In this document: in pieces, positions 32,397 to 42,913 of the stretch
Layout: each line of letters begins with the position of its first letter
How positions within the stretch are numbered: the stretch's first letter is position 1
Origin: an uncultured Bacilli bacterium
Lineage (GTDB): Bacteria > Bacillota_I > Bacilli_A > RFN20 > CAG-826
Assembly (NCBI GenBank): GCA_944372115.1
Contig: CALVYH010000001.1
Coordinates: 62,001 to 126,000 of the forward strand
Reading direction: 5' to 3'
DNA length: 64,000 nucleotides
Translations under genes and position numbers: made by a program
Notes under the pieces: generated by a model
Seen by the model: only the letters and a program-made list of their open reading frames with translations
The model's database searches: none
What the model was told of the DNA's origin: nothing

Positions 32397-35126
32397 ATGG
32401 ATTTAAAATCAAGTTTATTGATGCCAAAAACAAATTTTGAAATGAGAGGTAATTTAAATAAAAAAGAACCTGTTTATTTAAAAAAATGGCAAGATGAAGA
32501 TATTTATAAAAAGATGAATGAAAATAAAGATTTAACATTCATGCTTCATGATGGCCCTCCATATGCTAATGGTGCAATGCATTGTGGACATATGTTAAAT
32601 CGTTTACTTAAAGACTTTATTGTTAGATTTAAAAATATGGAAGGATATAATACTCCATTTATTTTTGGATGGGATACTCATGGACTTCCAATTGAAAATA
32701 TGGTTACTAAAAGTGGAGTTAATAGAAAAACCACTCCAGTTGTTGAATTTAGAAAAAAATGTTATGACTACGCTTTAGAACAGGTAGAAAAACAAAAAAG
32801 AGATATTATTCGTCTTGGCTGTTTAGGTGATTATAATCATCCATATTTAACTTTATATAAAGAATTTGAAGCAAACGAAATTCATTGTTTTGCTGATATG
32901 GCTTTAAAAGGTTTAATTTATAAAGGATTAAAACCTGTTTATTGGTCTCCATCAAGCGAATCTGCTTTAGCTGAAGCTGAAATCGAATATAAAGATGTTA
33001 AAGCTAAAACTATTTTCGTTGAATTTTCTTGTTTAGATGGAAAAGATTTAATTCCAAATGATGCAAAATTTGTTATTTGGACAACAACTCCTTGGACATT
33101 ACCTGCTAATCTTGCAATCTGTGCTAATCCTGATTTTATTTACGGTTTATTTGATACAAATTTAGGAAAATTAGTTTTCCTTAGAGATTTGGAAAATTCT
33201 TTAAAAGAACAATTAAATTTAACAAAATGCGAATTAATTAAAGAATTTAAAGGAACCGAGTTAGAAGGTTTAAAAGCAAAACATCCTTTCTATGATAGAG
33301 AATCGGTTCTTATTTTAGGAGATTATGTTACAGCCGATAGTGGTTCTGGACTTGTTCATATTGCTCCTGGACATGGTGAAGACGACTATTTAGTTTGTTT
33401 AAAATATGGAATTAAACCTTATTGTCCTGTCGATGAACATGGAAAAATGACAAAAGAAGCTGGTCCACGACTAGAAGGTTTATTCTATGAAGATGCTAAT
33501 GAAGAAGTTTTAAAAATCTTGGAAGAAAATCATTCTTTATTAAAAGAAGAAGATATCGTTCACTCTTATCCACACGATTGGAGAACACATAAGCCAGTTA
33601 TTTTTAGAGCTACTGATCAATGGTTCTGTTCAATTGATCCAATTAGAGATGAATTAATTGAAAAAATTCATGGTGTTAAATGGTTACCTTCTTGGGGTGA
33701 AACAAGAATGGTCAACATGATTAAAGATCGTAATGATTGGTGTATTAGTCGTCAAAGAATTTGGGGCGTCCCTCTTCCTATAATTTATTGTGAAGATAAT
33801 ACTCCAATTATTGATAAAGAAGTTTTTGATCATATCGAAAAATTAGTTAGAGAATTTGGTTCTAATGTTTGGTATGAAAGAGAAACTAAAGATTTATTAC
33901 CAGAAAATTATACAAATCCACATTCTCCAAATGGTTTATTTAGAAAAGAAAAAGATATTATGGATGTTTGGTTTGATAGCGGATCTTCTTGGAGTGGAGT
34001 TTTAAAAGAAAGAGGGTTAAAATATCCAGCTGATCTTTATTTAGAAGGAAATGATCAATATAGAGGTTGGTTTAATTCTTCTCTTATTTTAAGTGTTGCA
34101 AATAATGATGTTGCTCCTTATAAAGAAGTTGTTTCTCATGGTTTCGTCATGGATGAAAAATGGGAAAAAATGTCTAAATCAAAGGGAAATGGTATTGATC
34201 CTTTAAAAATTATTGAAGTTTATGGTTCTGATACATTAAGACTTTGGGCTTCTTTAATTGATTATCAACAAGACGTTAGATTATCTGAAGGAATAATTAA
34301 AACAATTAGCGAACAATATCGTAAGATTAGAAATACACTTAAATTCTTATTAGGAAATATTTCTACATTTAATCCATCTGAAGATGTTGAAATTACTGAA
34401 TTAATTGATAAATGTGTTTTAGCTAAATTTGAAAGTGTTAAAAACGATTATTTAGCTTCGTTCTCTAATTATGATTTTATTAACGCAATGACAAAAATTA
34501 TGAATTTTATGTCAAGTGATTTATCTTCATTCTATTTAGATATCACAAAAGATATTTTATATTGCGAAGATGTTTCTTCTTTAAGAAGAAAAAAAGTTGT
34601 TAAAGTTTTAAATGAAATTACATACTCTTTAATGGTTTTACTTAATCCAATACTTCCTTTTACAATGGAAGAAGTTAATCAAAACTATCCATTTAGAAGT
34701 AAAGATAATGTTCAACTTTATCCAATGTTAAAAGAATCTCATAATTATGATACTTCTTTATTAGATAAATATAATTTATTACTTTCTTTAAGAGAAGATG
34801 TCTTTAAAGAATGTGAAAATAAAAGAAATGAAGGTGTTATTAAATCAAATCAAGAAGCAAAAGTATTTGTTAATATCTTTGATTCTTCTTTAAAAAAATT
34901 GTTAAAAGAAGTATCAAATGATGAATTAACTAAGCTTTTAATCGTTTCTTCACTTGTTTTTGATGATTCATTAACTGAAAATAAAGGAAAAGTTTCTTAT
35001 GTTAAAGTTATTCATCATGAAGGTGAAAAATGTAAACGTTGCTGGAATTATTTTGATAAGAATGAATTAACAGAAGTTGATGGAGAATATATATGTCCAA
35101 GATGCTTAAAAGTATTAAAGAAATAG
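32397..35126 (+). CDS. ileS: Isoleucyl-tRNA synthetase
   Basis: 909 residues, ribosome site GGAAGG. Class I synthetase that charges tRNA-Ile; cytoplasmic. The HIGH-type motif is HCGH at 62-65 (within PPYANGAMHCGHM), and KMSKS lies at 591-595. The editing domain is recognisable (TTPWTLPANLAI). The C-terminus has the tRNA-binding zinc cluster with CKRCW and CPRC. It is controlled by the T-box upstream. Its 3' end overlaps the start of lspA by 34 bases. Confidence 0.97.
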   Translation: MDLKSSLLMPKTNFEMRGNLNKKEPVYLKKWQDEDIYKKMNENKDLTFMLHDGPPYANGAMHCGHMLNRLLKDFIVRFKNMEGYNTPFIFGWDTHGLPIENMVTKSGVNRKTTPVVEFRKKCYDYALEQVEKQKRDIIRLGCLGDYNHPYLTLYKEFEANEIHCFADMALKGLIYKGLKPVYWSPSSESALAEAEIEYKDVKAKTIFVEFSCLDGKDLIPNDAKFVIWTTTPWTLPANLAICANPDFIYGLFDTNLGKLVFLRDLENSLKEQLNLTKCELIKEFKGTELEGLKAKHPFYDRESVLILGDYVTADSGSGLVHIAPGHGEDDYLVCLKYGIKPYCPVDEHGKMTKEAGPRLEGLFYEDANEEVLKILEENHSLLKEEDIVHSYPHDWRTHKPVIFRATDQWFCSIDPIRDELIEKIHGVKWLPSWGETRMVNMIKDRNDWCISRQRIWGVPLPIIYCEDNTPIIDKEVFDHIEKLVREFGSNVWYERETKDLLPENYTNPHSPNGLFRKEKDIMDVWFDSGSSWSGVLKERGLKYPADLYLEGNDQYRGWFNSSLILSVANNDVAPYKEVVSHGFVMDEKWEKMSKSKGNGIDPLKIIEVYGSDTLRLWASLIDYQQDVRLSEGIIKTISEQYRKIRNTLKFLLGNISTFNPSEDVEITELIDKCVLAKFESVKNDYLASFSNYDFINAMTKIMNFMSSDLSSFYLDITKDILYCEDVSSLRRKKVVKVLNEITYSLMVLLNPILPFTMEEVNQNYPFRSKDNVQLYPMLKESHNYDTSLLDKYNLLLSLREDVFKECENKRNEGVIKSNQEAKVFVNIFDSSLKKLLKEVSNDELTKLLIVSSLVFDDSLTENKGKVSYVKVIHHEGEKCKRCWNYFDKNELTEVDGEYICPRCLKVLKK

Positions 35127-35839
35127 TTAAAGAATATAAAAAACAACTTTTAATTATCTTTTTAGTATCCATTCTTTTATGTTTAATCGATCAACTTACT
35201 AAATGGCTAGCTGTTTATTTTTTAGGACCTTTAATTACTTATCCTTCATCTAGTGAATTGCCTTATCAACAAGGAAGTAGTGTTAAAGTTATCCCTGGTT
35301 TATTAAATTTTACTTTGTTAACTAATAATGGTGCCGCTTTTGGAATGGGAAGCGGCGCCATTATAGCTAGAGTAATATTTATTATTGTTTCTTGGTTAGT
35401 ATTTTTAGGAGTACCTATTTTTATAATTTATTATTATAAAAAATATAAACATCAATTTAATATTTTAAATCTTTTATGTTTAATATTAATTTATGGTGGT
35501 AATTTTGGTAATTTAATCGATAGAACGTTTTATTGGATTAATCCATGTGGGGTTATTGATTTTATTGATGTTACACCATTAATTCCTAATTTTGGAATAT
35601 TTAATATTGCGGATAGTTTTGTTGTTGTTGGGGTAATTATTTTACTTGTTTCTTTAATTATTGATATTTTTAAAGGTGATGATAAAAAGAGTAGTGAAAA
35701 AGAAGAATTAAATAAATTAAAAGAAGATAATAAGTCTACTAGTAGTAATTTAGTAGAAAATAATGATAAAACTAGTAATATTAATAATTCTCAAAATAAT
35801 GAAAATAACATAGAAAATGGAAAAGAAATTTCTAATTAA
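35093..35839 (+). CDS. lspA: Lipoprotein signal peptidase II
   Basis: 248 residues from ATG 35093 (ATG 35102 also possible). Removes the signal peptide from lipoproteins such as those in this window; four membrane helices. Catalytic aspartates are Asp156 (GVIDFIDV) and Asp174 (FNIADSF); GGNFGNLIDR and NNGAAFGM are also family motifs. After about 195 an added hydrophilic tail of about 50 residues (Lys/Glu, then Asn/Ser) extends beyond the usual 150-170 residue length. It overlaps ileS and rluD, so the three are coupled. Confidence 0.93.
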   Translation: MSKMLKSIKEIVKEYKKQLLIIFLVSILLCLIDQLTKWLAVYFLGPLITYPSSSELPYQQGSSVKVIPGLLNFTLLTNNGAAFGMGSGAIIARVIFIIVSWLVFLGVPIFIIYYYKKYKHQFNILNLLCLILIYGGNFGNLIDRTFYWINPCGVIDFIDVTPLIPNFGIFNIADSFVVVGVIILLVSLIIDIFKGDDKKSSEKEELNKLKEDNKSTSSNLVENNDKTSNINNSQNNENNIENGKEISN

Positions 35840-36728
35840 TAAAAATATTGAAACTTTACGATTAGATAAAGCATTAACTTTATTAAACGAAAATTATTCT
35901 CGTGAATATTTTTCGTTTTTAATTAAACATGAAAATGTTTTAGTTAATGGAAAAGTTGTTTCGCCATCATATAAAGTTAAAGAAAATGATGAAGTAATTG
36001 TTAAATTTAATGAAAAAGAAACTAATTTAAATTTAAAACCATATGAATTTAAATTAGATATAGTTTATCAAGACGAAGATTTATTAGTTATAAATAAACC
36101 AAAAGGATTAGTTGTTCATCCTGGAAGCGGACATCTTGATGATACACTTGTAAATGCTTTAATTTATAACAAAGTAGAACTTTCTAGTGTAAATGGATTA
36201 AATAGAGTAGGAATTGTTCATCGAATTGATAAAGACACTTCAGGTTTACTTTTAATTGCTAAAAATGATTTTGCCCATAATGAAATAGCTAAAGAATTAA
36301 AAGATCATTCAATGAAAAGAAGCTATATTGCTTTAGTTGATGGAATTATTGAAGAAAATGATTTAAAAATTGTTGGTAAAATAGGTAGAGATAAAACTAA
36401 TCGTTTAAAAATGGCAATCGATAGTAAAAATGGTAAAGAAGCTATTACCCATGTTCATGTTTTAGAAAGATTTAAAAATCAATATACATTAATTAAGTGT
36501 GAACTTGAAACTGGAAGAACACATCAAATTAGAGTTCATCTTTCTTCAATTAAACATCCTTTAGTCGGGGATACAATTTATGGAGGAAGTAACCATATTT
36601 ATAATAATGGTCAACTTTTACATGCTTATAAATTAGTATTTTTTCATCCAACATTAAAAAAAGAGATTTCTTTAGAAATCCCTTTACCATTATATTTTTT
36701 AGAAGTTTTAGAAAAAATTAAACAATAA
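35817..36728 (+). CDS. rluD: Pseudouridine synthase, RluD family
   Basis: 303 residues. An N-terminal S4 RNA-binding domain (about 14-75) is followed by the RluA/RluD catalytic domain with catalytic Asp138 in VHRIDKDTSGLL; later GRTHQIRVHL and HPLVGDTIYG are the family motifs. It isomerises uridines in 23S rRNA (helix 69 for RluD; the precise target here is inferred). The start overlaps lspA by 23 bases, an order common in Bacillota (lspA-rluD). The 3' end overlaps convergent rnhC by 11 bases. Confidence 0.93.
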   Translation: MEKKFLINKNIETLRLDKALTLLNENYSREYFSFLIKHENVLVNGKVVSPSYKVKENDEVIVKFNEKETNLNLKPYEFKLDIVYQDEDLLVINKPKGLVVHPGSGHLDDTLVNALIYNKVELSSVNGLNRVGIVHRIDKDTSGLLLIAKNDFAHNEIAKELKDHSMKRSYIALVDGIIEENDLKIVGKIGRDKTNRLKMAIDSKNGKEAITHVHVLERFKNQYTLIKCELETGRTHQIRVHLSSIKHPLVGDTIYGGSNHIYNNGQLLHAYKLVFFHPTLKKEISLEIPLPLYFLEVLEKIKQ

Positions 36729-37644
36729 AAGTAGAATCATCAGTTACTTCTTTATAGTTAGCAAAACTTTTTTTAGCAATCTTATTAAATTCATCAATTC
36801 CGAATTTATGAATAAATGATTTTGAAAAAAGATTTACTTTTTCTCCCGCACCTAAAGGTACGCTAACATTATATTTTTTATTTATTAAATCGATTTCTTG
36901 AAGAAATAAATATCGAGCAATACAACTTGCTAAAGCGACGCTAGGAAAATAAGTTTCCCCTTTTTCTTTAAAAATAATTCCTTTTTGAATTTTGCTCATT
37001 CCTTTTAAATATTCATAATATTTATCTTCATCAACAAATTTATCCATATAAACATTGTTAACATAAGGAACTCGAGCGTGTAATTTTAAAAGACAGAAAT
37101 TATGTAAAATTGCTTTCATTTGATTTAAATTAAAGCCTTTTGCTTTAGCGTTATTATATTTTTCAATACTTAAAACTTTAGCTTCATAATAAACTTTTTT
37201 AATTAATAGAGGGACGATTGTTAAAATTTGTTTATCGCTTAATTTTTTAGAATCAGTAATTCCATATTCATTAATAAATTTCATTGTTTCGTTATCGCAA
37301 AAAGCTGCACAAACAACAACAGGACCTAAAAAATCACCAGTTCCAACTTCATCGCTACCAATTTGAGGATTTACATCAATAAAATAAGGAGATTCTTTAA
37401 CAATTTCTTTCTTTTTAGGGAAAGAAAGTGGTTCATCACTATATTTTAAAGCGAGTGAAAGAGGATCTTCACCTTGAATTGTAATTTTAAAAGTGTTTTT
37501 CTTTTTGTTATCGTAAGCAGTGACTACATAATCAGTTGTTTTTGCAACGAAAATAATATATCCGATATTTTCTCCGATAATATTTTCTTTAAAATCATTT
37601 CTAATTTTATTTAATGTTTCGATATCAACTTTGATTGTTACCAT
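36718..37644 (-). CDS. rnhC: Ribonuclease HIII
   Basis: 308 residues. Cleaves the RNA strand of RNA-DNA hybrids. The N-terminal part (about 1-80) is the TBP-like substrate-binding domain found in HIII and not in HII. The catalytic domain starts at QIGSDEVGTGDFLGPVVV, with acidic Asp-Glu, and continues with GITDSKKLSD. Convergent with rluD and divergent from mutS2. The promoter gives no 5' leader. Confidence 0.94.
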   Translation of the reverse strand: MVTIKVDIETLNKIRNDFKENIIGENIGYIIFVAKTTDYVVTAYDNKKKNTFKITIQGEDPLSLALKYSDEPLSFPKKKEIVKESPYFIDVNPQIGSDEVGTGDFLGPVVVCAAFCDNETMKFINEYGITDSKKLSDKQILTIVPLLIKKVYYEAKVLSIEKYNNAKAKGFNLNQMKAILHNFCLLKLHARVPYVNNVYMDKFVDEDKYYEYLKGMSKIQKGIIFKEKGETYFPSVALASCIARYLFLQEIDLINKKYNVSVPLGAGEKVNLFSKSFIHKFGIDEFNKIAKKSFANYKEVTDDSTFIV

Positions 37645-37651
37645 TAAAAAT

Positions 37652-37660
37652 ATTATATCA
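37652..37660 (-). promoter_or_regulatory. Extended -10 promoter of rnhC (leaderless)
   Basis: Minus strand: TGATATAAT, a consensus -10 with the extended TG-n element, then 7 bases to the ATG at 37644. Transcription should start at the A of the ATG. Confidence 0.65.
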
Positions 37661-37799
37661 CAAATTTAAATTTGTTTAATGATTTTTTCGATAGTTATCG
37701 TGAAATCTCGGATATACATTGTTATTAATTTTTACTTAATCTTAAAAATAAACGCTTTTTTAATTTATTAATTTATAAAAGTCTTAATATTTATAGTTA

Positions 37800-37828
37800 T
37801 TTATAATAAAAGAAAAATAATGTATTAT
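37800..37828 (+). promoter_or_regulatory. Candidate promoter of mutS2
   Basis: -35-like TTTATA (37800-37805), 17-bp spacer, -10 TATTAT (37823-37828). Predicted leader is about 9 bases, and no Shine-Dalgarno precedes the ATG at 37844. Confidence 0.45.
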
Positions 37829-37843
37829 AGTTAAGTTAAATTT

Positions 37844-40126
37844 ATGAAAAAAAGTTTTTATATATTAGAAATAAATAAAGTCGTCGAACTTTTTAAAAAA
37901 AATGCTAAAACGATTAAAGGAATCGATATTTTTAATAATCTTACATTATCTAATGAGAAAAAATATGTTATTAGAGAATATAAAAAGTTAGATGAAATGT
38001 ATAAATTATATGAAACCTATGGTGAATTACCAATTTATTCAAAATTGATATTAGCTGAAGAAATTAACTCTTTAAAATTAGGTAAATTATTAGACCCTTT
38101 AAAACTTAATTTATTAAAAGATGAAATATATTCTTCTTTTGAAATAACTTCATTTTTACAAAAAATAAAAAATAAAGAAGATTATAAGATAATTTTTGAA
38201 ATAATTTCAAAAATTAAACCTTGTAGTGAATTATATAATAAAATTAATAGATCTATAGGTAATGATGGTTCTATTTTAGATAGTGCTTCAAAAGAATTAG
38301 AAAATGTTAGAAATTCTTTAAGAAATATTGATAAAAGAATTCATTCATGTTTACTTAAAATAATGGATAAAAATAAAGATAAGATGAATGGTGATAATTA
38401 TGTTTTTAGAAATGGACATTATGCTATTCCTATTTCTACATCTTTAAAATCTAGTGTATTTGGAGTAGTTTTAGATATTTCAGATAGTGGAGCAACAACA
38501 TTTATCGAACCTTATGAAATCGCTGAATTAGAAAATGAAAAAAATATACTTTTATTAAAAGAAAGAGATGAAATAAGTAAAATTTTATCTTCTTTTAGAC
38601 AAGATGTTTTATTTTATTCTCATGATTTAATTTTTTCTAATGAAGCAATAGGAGAACTTGATTTTTTAACTTCAAAAGTTAAATTTATGAAAGAATATCA
38701 CGCTTCTATTCCTAATATTTCTTTAAAATATTCTTTTAACTTTAAAAAAGCAAAACATCCTTTACTTGATCAAAATATTTGCGTAGCAAATGATTTTTTA
38801 CTTGATGAAAATAAAAGAATTTTATTAATAAGTGGTCCAAATGCTGGAGGAAAAACTGTTGCTTTAAAAACTATTGGAACTTTAGCTTATATGGTTAAGC
38901 TTGCTCTTCCTTTAACTTTAGAAGAAGGAAGCGAATGCGCTGTTTTTAATAATATTTTTGTAGATATAGGCGATAATCAATCTTTAGAGAATAATTTATC
39001 AACATTCTCTTCACAAATTTCAAATGTCTCTTCAATTTTAAAAGGTTTAACAAATAGAGATTTAGTAATTTTTGATGAACTTTGTAATGGAACTGATCCA
39101 AAAGAAGGCGAAGCTCTTTCAATTGCAATTACTAAATATTTATTAAATACAAGATGTTTATCAATTATTTCATCTCACTATTCTTTACTTAAAAAGTTTG
39201 GTTTAGAGAATCCAAATGTTTTAAGTGCCTCGTTTATTTTTGATGAAAAAAAGATTCGTCCAACTTTTAAAATGCTTTTAAATGTTAGTGGAAAATCTTA
39301 TGGATTTGCTATTGCAAACAAATTCGGAATAGATAAAGAAATTGTTGACGAAGCTAAAGAAATTTATGAAAAAAATTATTTAAGTGAAGAAGATAAACGA
39401 ATTGAAGTTATAGAAGATAAAGAAAGAGCACTCTCTTTTAAAGAAGAAAAGTTAAAAAATTACGAAAAAAGATTAAATAAAGAACAAAGCTTAATTGATC
39501 AAGAAAAAAATAAAATTAAAATAAGAACTGAAAAATTAAATCAAAATAAGAGTGAAGAATTCGATAGATATTTAGATGCTAAATATAAAGAAATAAACGA
39601 TATTTATGCAGAATTTATTAAAGATAAAAATGCTAAAAAAGCAATGGATAAATTGTTAAAAATAAATATCGAAGAAAGCGAAAATGAACCGATTAATATT
39701 GGTGATTATGTTTTAATAAAAGGACTTGATGTGAAAGGCCAAGTAACTTCGATTAAAGGCAATAAAATAATCGTAAATTCTTCCGATGGATTTAGCTTCG
39801 AAGCATCTTTTGATTCACTTAAAAAGATTCCAACTCCAAAACAAGTTTTAGATAATAATCTTGATATTGATAATAAAATTTTAAATAAAACAGTCGCTCC
39901 TTCGAGTTTAAATTTAATTGGTTATCATACTCATGAAGGTGTTGAAATGATGGAAGATTATATATCAAAAGCCTTAGTTGATAAAAAAAGTAGTGTTAAA
40001 GTTATTCATGGATTTGGAAGCGGGCGACTTAGACAAGCTTTATGGGAAGCTTTAAAAAAGAATAAACATGTTTCTTCTTTTTCATTAGGTCCTGATGGCG
40101 GCTCAACAATTGTAAATTTGAAGTAA
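37844..40126 (+). CDS. mutS2: MutS2 ATPase/endonuclease
   Basis: 760 residues. MutS-family ATPase without the mismatch-recognition domain; in Bacillota it acts in recombination control and in rescue of collided ribosomes (also called RqcU). Lever/clamp helices precede the ATPase core with Walker A GPNAGGKT from 331, followed by SISSHYSLLKK. After a long coiled coil (about 510-600) comes a KOW-like segment and a C-terminal Smr nuclease domain (NLIGYHTHEGVEMME, HGFGSGRLRQAL). uvrC starts one base after its stop. Confidence 0.94.
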   Translation: MKKSFYILEINKVVELFKKNAKTIKGIDIFNNLTLSNEKKYVIREYKKLDEMYKLYETYGELPIYSKLILAEEINSLKLGKLLDPLKLNLLKDEIYSSFEITSFLQKIKNKEDYKIIFEIISKIKPCSELYNKINRSIGNDGSILDSASKELENVRNSLRNIDKRIHSCLLKIMDKNKDKMNGDNYVFRNGHYAIPISTSLKSSVFGVVLDISDSGATTFIEPYEIAELENEKNILLLKERDEISKILSSFRQDVLFYSHDLIFSNEAIGELDFLTSKVKFMKEYHASIPNISLKYSFNFKKAKHPLLDQNICVANDFLLDENKRILLISGPNAGGKTVALKTIGTLAYMVKLALPLTLEEGSECAVFNNIFVDIGDNQSLENNLSTFSSQISNVSSILKGLTNRDLVIFDELCNGTDPKEGEALSIAITKYLLNTRCLSIISSHYSLLKKFGLENPNVLSASFIFDEKKIRPTFKMLLNVSGKSYGFAIANKFGIDKEIVDEAKEIYEKNYLSEEDKRIEVIEDKERALSFKEEKLKNYEKRLNKEQSLIDQEKNKIKIRTEKLNQNKSEEFDRYLDAKYKEINDIYAEFIKDKNAKKAMDKLLKINIEESENEPINIGDYVLIKGLDVKGQVTSIKGNKIIVNSSDGFSFEASFDSLKKIPTPKQVLDNNLDIDNKILNKTVAPSSLNLIGYHTHEGVEMMEDYISKALVDKKSSVKVIHGFGSGRLRQALWEALKKNKHVSSFSLGPDGGSTIVNLK

Positions 40127-40127
40127 A

Positions 40128-41885
40128 ATGAATGAAATTTTAAAAAAAGAAATAGATTTATTAAAAGATTTGCCTGGATGTTATATGATGTTTGATTCAA
40201 ACAACACCATAATTTATGTTGGAAAGGCCAAAAATTTAAAAAAGCGTGTTTCTCAATATTTTTTAAGACTTCACACTGGTAAAACTGCAGCGATGGTTTC
40301 TCATGTTGATCATTTTGAAACAATTATTACTTCAAGCGAGAAAGAAGCTTTAATTTTAGAAATGAATTTAATTCAAAAACACCATCCTCGATATAATATT
40401 CTTTTAATGGATGATAAACATTATCCTTATATTGAACTTCATAAAAGAATAAAAGACCCTTATATTTCAATAGCTAGAAATTTAAAAAATAAAAAAAGTT
40501 CATATTTTGGACCTTATCCATCATCATCAAGCGCTTATGAAGTTATTAATATTATAAATTCTTTATACCCTTTAAGAAAATGTTCAAGCGTTCCTAAATC
40601 TCCATGTCTTTATTATCATATGCATCAATGTTTAGGACCTTGCATTAATAAAATAGATGAAAATCAATATAAGGAAATTCTTGATGAAATCGAAAGTTTT
40701 TTAAGAGGAAATAATGAAGAAGTTATTAAAAAATTAAAAGAAAAAATTAATGAATATTCTTTAAAACTCGATTATGAAAATGCTTTAGAATATAAAAAAA
40801 GACTAGATTCTATTTTATATATAAACGAAAAGCAAAATGTTGAATTTTTAGACAAAATTGATCGTGATTTTATCGGTTTTTATACAAATGAAAATTATGT
40901 TTCTATCGTTATTTTAATTTATCGACAAGGATTATTAATTGGCAAGAAGAAATTTTTTTATGAACTTATCGGAGAATTAAATGATTTTATAAGTGATATT
41001 TTAATTCAATATTATCAATATAATATGCTTCCTAAAGAAATAATTATTTCTTCAAAGGAAATAAGCGATATACTAATAAACTACTTAAATACTACTATAA
41101 TTCTACCTAAAATAGGAAAGAATATAGACATTGTTAATATAGCAACTCAAAATGCTCAAGATTATTTTTCTTCTTATTTACAAACAAATTTAAATAAAGA
41201 AAGTAATGAAGAATTATTAGAAAAGTTAGGAAAATTATTAAATATAAATACACCTTATTATATTGAATTATTCGATAATTCTCATTTACAAGGAACTAAT
41301 GCAATTGGAGCAATGGTGGCTTATATAAATGGTGAAGAGTATAAAAAAATGAATCGAAAATTCAATATTGAATCTTATAATAAAAAGGATGATATTTCTT
41401 CAATGAAAGAAGTAATTTATAGAAGATATTCAAGATTGAAAGAAGAAAAACAAAAATTTCCAGATTTAATTATTGTGGATGGAGGAATGAATCAAATAGA
41501 AATAGCAAAAGAAACATTAGAAAAAGTCGGTGTTAAAATTAATTTAGCTGGTTTAGTTAAAGATGATAAACATCGTACAAGAGCTTTAATGGATGAAGAT
41601 TTTAACGAGATTCCAATTGAAGATAAAAACTTATTTATTTTCTTAACGAAAATGCAAGATAGTGTCCATCGTTATGCTATTTCTACACATATAAAGAAAA
41701 GAAATAAAAGTATGTTTAATTCGGTTTTTGATGATATAAAAGGAATTGGCGAAAAAAGAAGAGAATTATTAATAAAACAATTTCCAACATTAATCGATTT
41801 AAAAAAAGCAACTTTAGAAGAACTTGAACAATTTATACCAAAAGAAAGTGCTATAGAATTAATTGAAAAATTAAAGGAGATTTAA
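40128..41885 (+). CDS. uvrC: Excinuclease ABC subunit C
   Basis: 585 residues. Nuclease of UvrABC repair that makes both incisions. GIY-YIG domain at the N-terminus (GCYMMFDSNNTIIYVGKAKN from 17), central zinc-binding Cys cluster (RKCSS, PCLYY, CLGPC), UvrBC helical motif near 200-235, RNase H-like second nuclease domain from about 375 (IELFDNSHLQGTNAIGAMV, IVDGGMNQ) and a C-terminal helix-hairpin-helix. No ribosome site: it starts one base after the mutS2 stop, so it depends on translation of that gene. Confidence 0.96.
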   Translation: MNEILKKEIDLLKDLPGCYMMFDSNNTIIYVGKAKNLKKRVSQYFLRLHTGKTAAMVSHVDHFETIITSSEKEALILEMNLIQKHHPRYNILLMDDKHYPYIELHKRIKDPYISIARNLKNKKSSYFGPYPSSSSAYEVINIINSLYPLRKCSSVPKSPCLYYHMHQCLGPCINKIDENQYKEILDEIESFLRGNNEEVIKKLKEKINEYSLKLDYENALEYKKRLDSILYINEKQNVEFLDKIDRDFIGFYTNENYVSIVILIYRQGLLIGKKKFFYELIGELNDFISDILIQYYQYNMLPKEIIISSKEISDILINYLNTTIILPKIGKNIDIVNIATQNAQDYFSSYLQTNLNKESNEELLEKLGKLLNINTPYYIELFDNSHLQGTNAIGAMVAYINGEEYKKMNRKFNIESYNKKDDISSMKEVIYRRYSRLKEEKQKFPDLIIVDGGMNQIEIAKETLEKVGVKINLAGLVKDDKHRTRALMDEDFNEIPIEDKNLFIFLTKMQDSVHRYAISTHIKKRNKSMFNSVFDDIKGIGEKRRELLIKQFPTLIDLKKATLEELEQFIPKESAIELIEKLKEI

Positions 41886-41890
41886 AAAAT

Positions 41891-42802
41891 ATGAAAGATA
41901 TCGCTACAATGTTTGATAAACAAGAATTTGAAGAAATTATTGAAAATTTTAAAAATTCGCTAAAATACGAAGATTTGCTTTATGTTTTGTCTTCTTATAT
42001 TTCATTAAATAATGTCGGAGGAGCCTACGAATTTTATAAAAAAAGAGAAAAAATATTAGAAAAAACTGATTTTTTAGCTTCGATGAATTATCTTCTTTTA
42101 ATACTTGCTTTATTAAATAATAATGAACTAGTTAAAAGAGAATTTGAAAGAATAAAATCAATACCTTATATCTCTCAAGAAGTTGAAGAATTTATTCATG
42201 ATTTAGATGAAAATTATAAAAAAATAAAAGCAACAACCGAAGAAAATTCTTCTACCAACTATAATTTTATCGAAGAATTAAATAGTGAGAATTGTGATGA
42301 TGTTATTGGCGCAATCAAATATATACATGAAAATTTTAAAGACAAAATTAATAGTTATGGTGTTGTTTTTTATGAAGCATTTACTAAAAGAGAAAATTTT
42401 GATTTAGCTAAAAATTTTCTTTTGCTTGAACTTTTAGAAACTGGATTTGATAAAGATATTTCATTTTTTAAAAACGGTAAGTTTTATTATATAAATCCAA
42501 AAGAATATCAAGTTCAATATTTAACTTATGAAAAGAAAATCGATGAAATGATTAAATTTGTAAAAAGAAATGAAAAAGTTACGAATTTAATTGATGATAT
42601 TAGTTATTATTTTATTTCTTTTTTAAATAATGAAATACCAACATTTTTTAATAATGAACAACTTGAAACTATTTTATATTTAGCAATTAGAAAAGCTTAT
42701 ATGAATGTAAATGCTGATATAAATGAAGATTCGATAGTAAAAGAATTAAAAATCGATGAAAATTTAATAAAAGAATACGAAAATTCGTTTAATAATTTTT
42801 AA
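41891..42802 (+). CDS. Helical-repeat protein of unknown function
   Basis: 303 residues. No catalytic motif, signal or membrane segment seen. The pattern of paired helices (LYVLSSYISLNNVGGAYEFY, then NYLLLILALLNNNELVKREF) resembles TPR-like repeats. It starts 5 bases after uvrC behind AAGGAG and is the last gene before the tig promoter. Function unknown; possibly a scaffold. Confidence 0.65.
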   Translation: MKDIATMFDKQEFEEIIENFKNSLKYEDLLYVLSSYISLNNVGGAYEFYKKREKILEKTDFLASMNYLLLILALLNNNELVKREFERIKSIPYISQEVEEFIHDLDENYKKIKATTEENSSTNYNFIEELNSENCDDVIGAIKYIHENFKDKINSYGVVFYEAFTKRENFDLAKNFLLLELLETGFDKDISFFKNGKFYYINPKEYQVQYLTYEKKIDEMIKFVKRNEKVTNLIDDISYYFISFLNNEIPTFFNNEQLETILYLAIRKAYMNVNADINEDSIVKELKIDENLIKEYENSFNNF

Positions 42803-42848
42803 TTTTTTGGTATTATTTTTTGGCCGCACTTTATAAAGTGTAATATTA

Positions 42849-42877
42849 TTTACTACTATTATTACTTAGTATATAAT
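42849..42877 (+). promoter_or_regulatory. Promoter of tig
   Basis: -35 TTTACT (42849-42854), 17-bp spacer, -10 TATAAT (42872-42877). A 14-base palindrome CACTTTATAAAGTG (42827-42840) lies directly upstream and may be an operator. Confidence 0.6.
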
Positions 42878-42913
42878 TTTCGAGAATAAATTTAAGTTAA
42901 GGAGAAAATAAAA

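Noticed and set aside
42827-42840. Palindrome CACTTTATAAAGTG before tig as a heat-shock (CIRCE or CtsR) operator
   Set aside because: It does not match CIRCE (TTAGCACTC-N9-GAGTGCTAA) or the CtsR heptad repeat; it may be an operator of unknown type.
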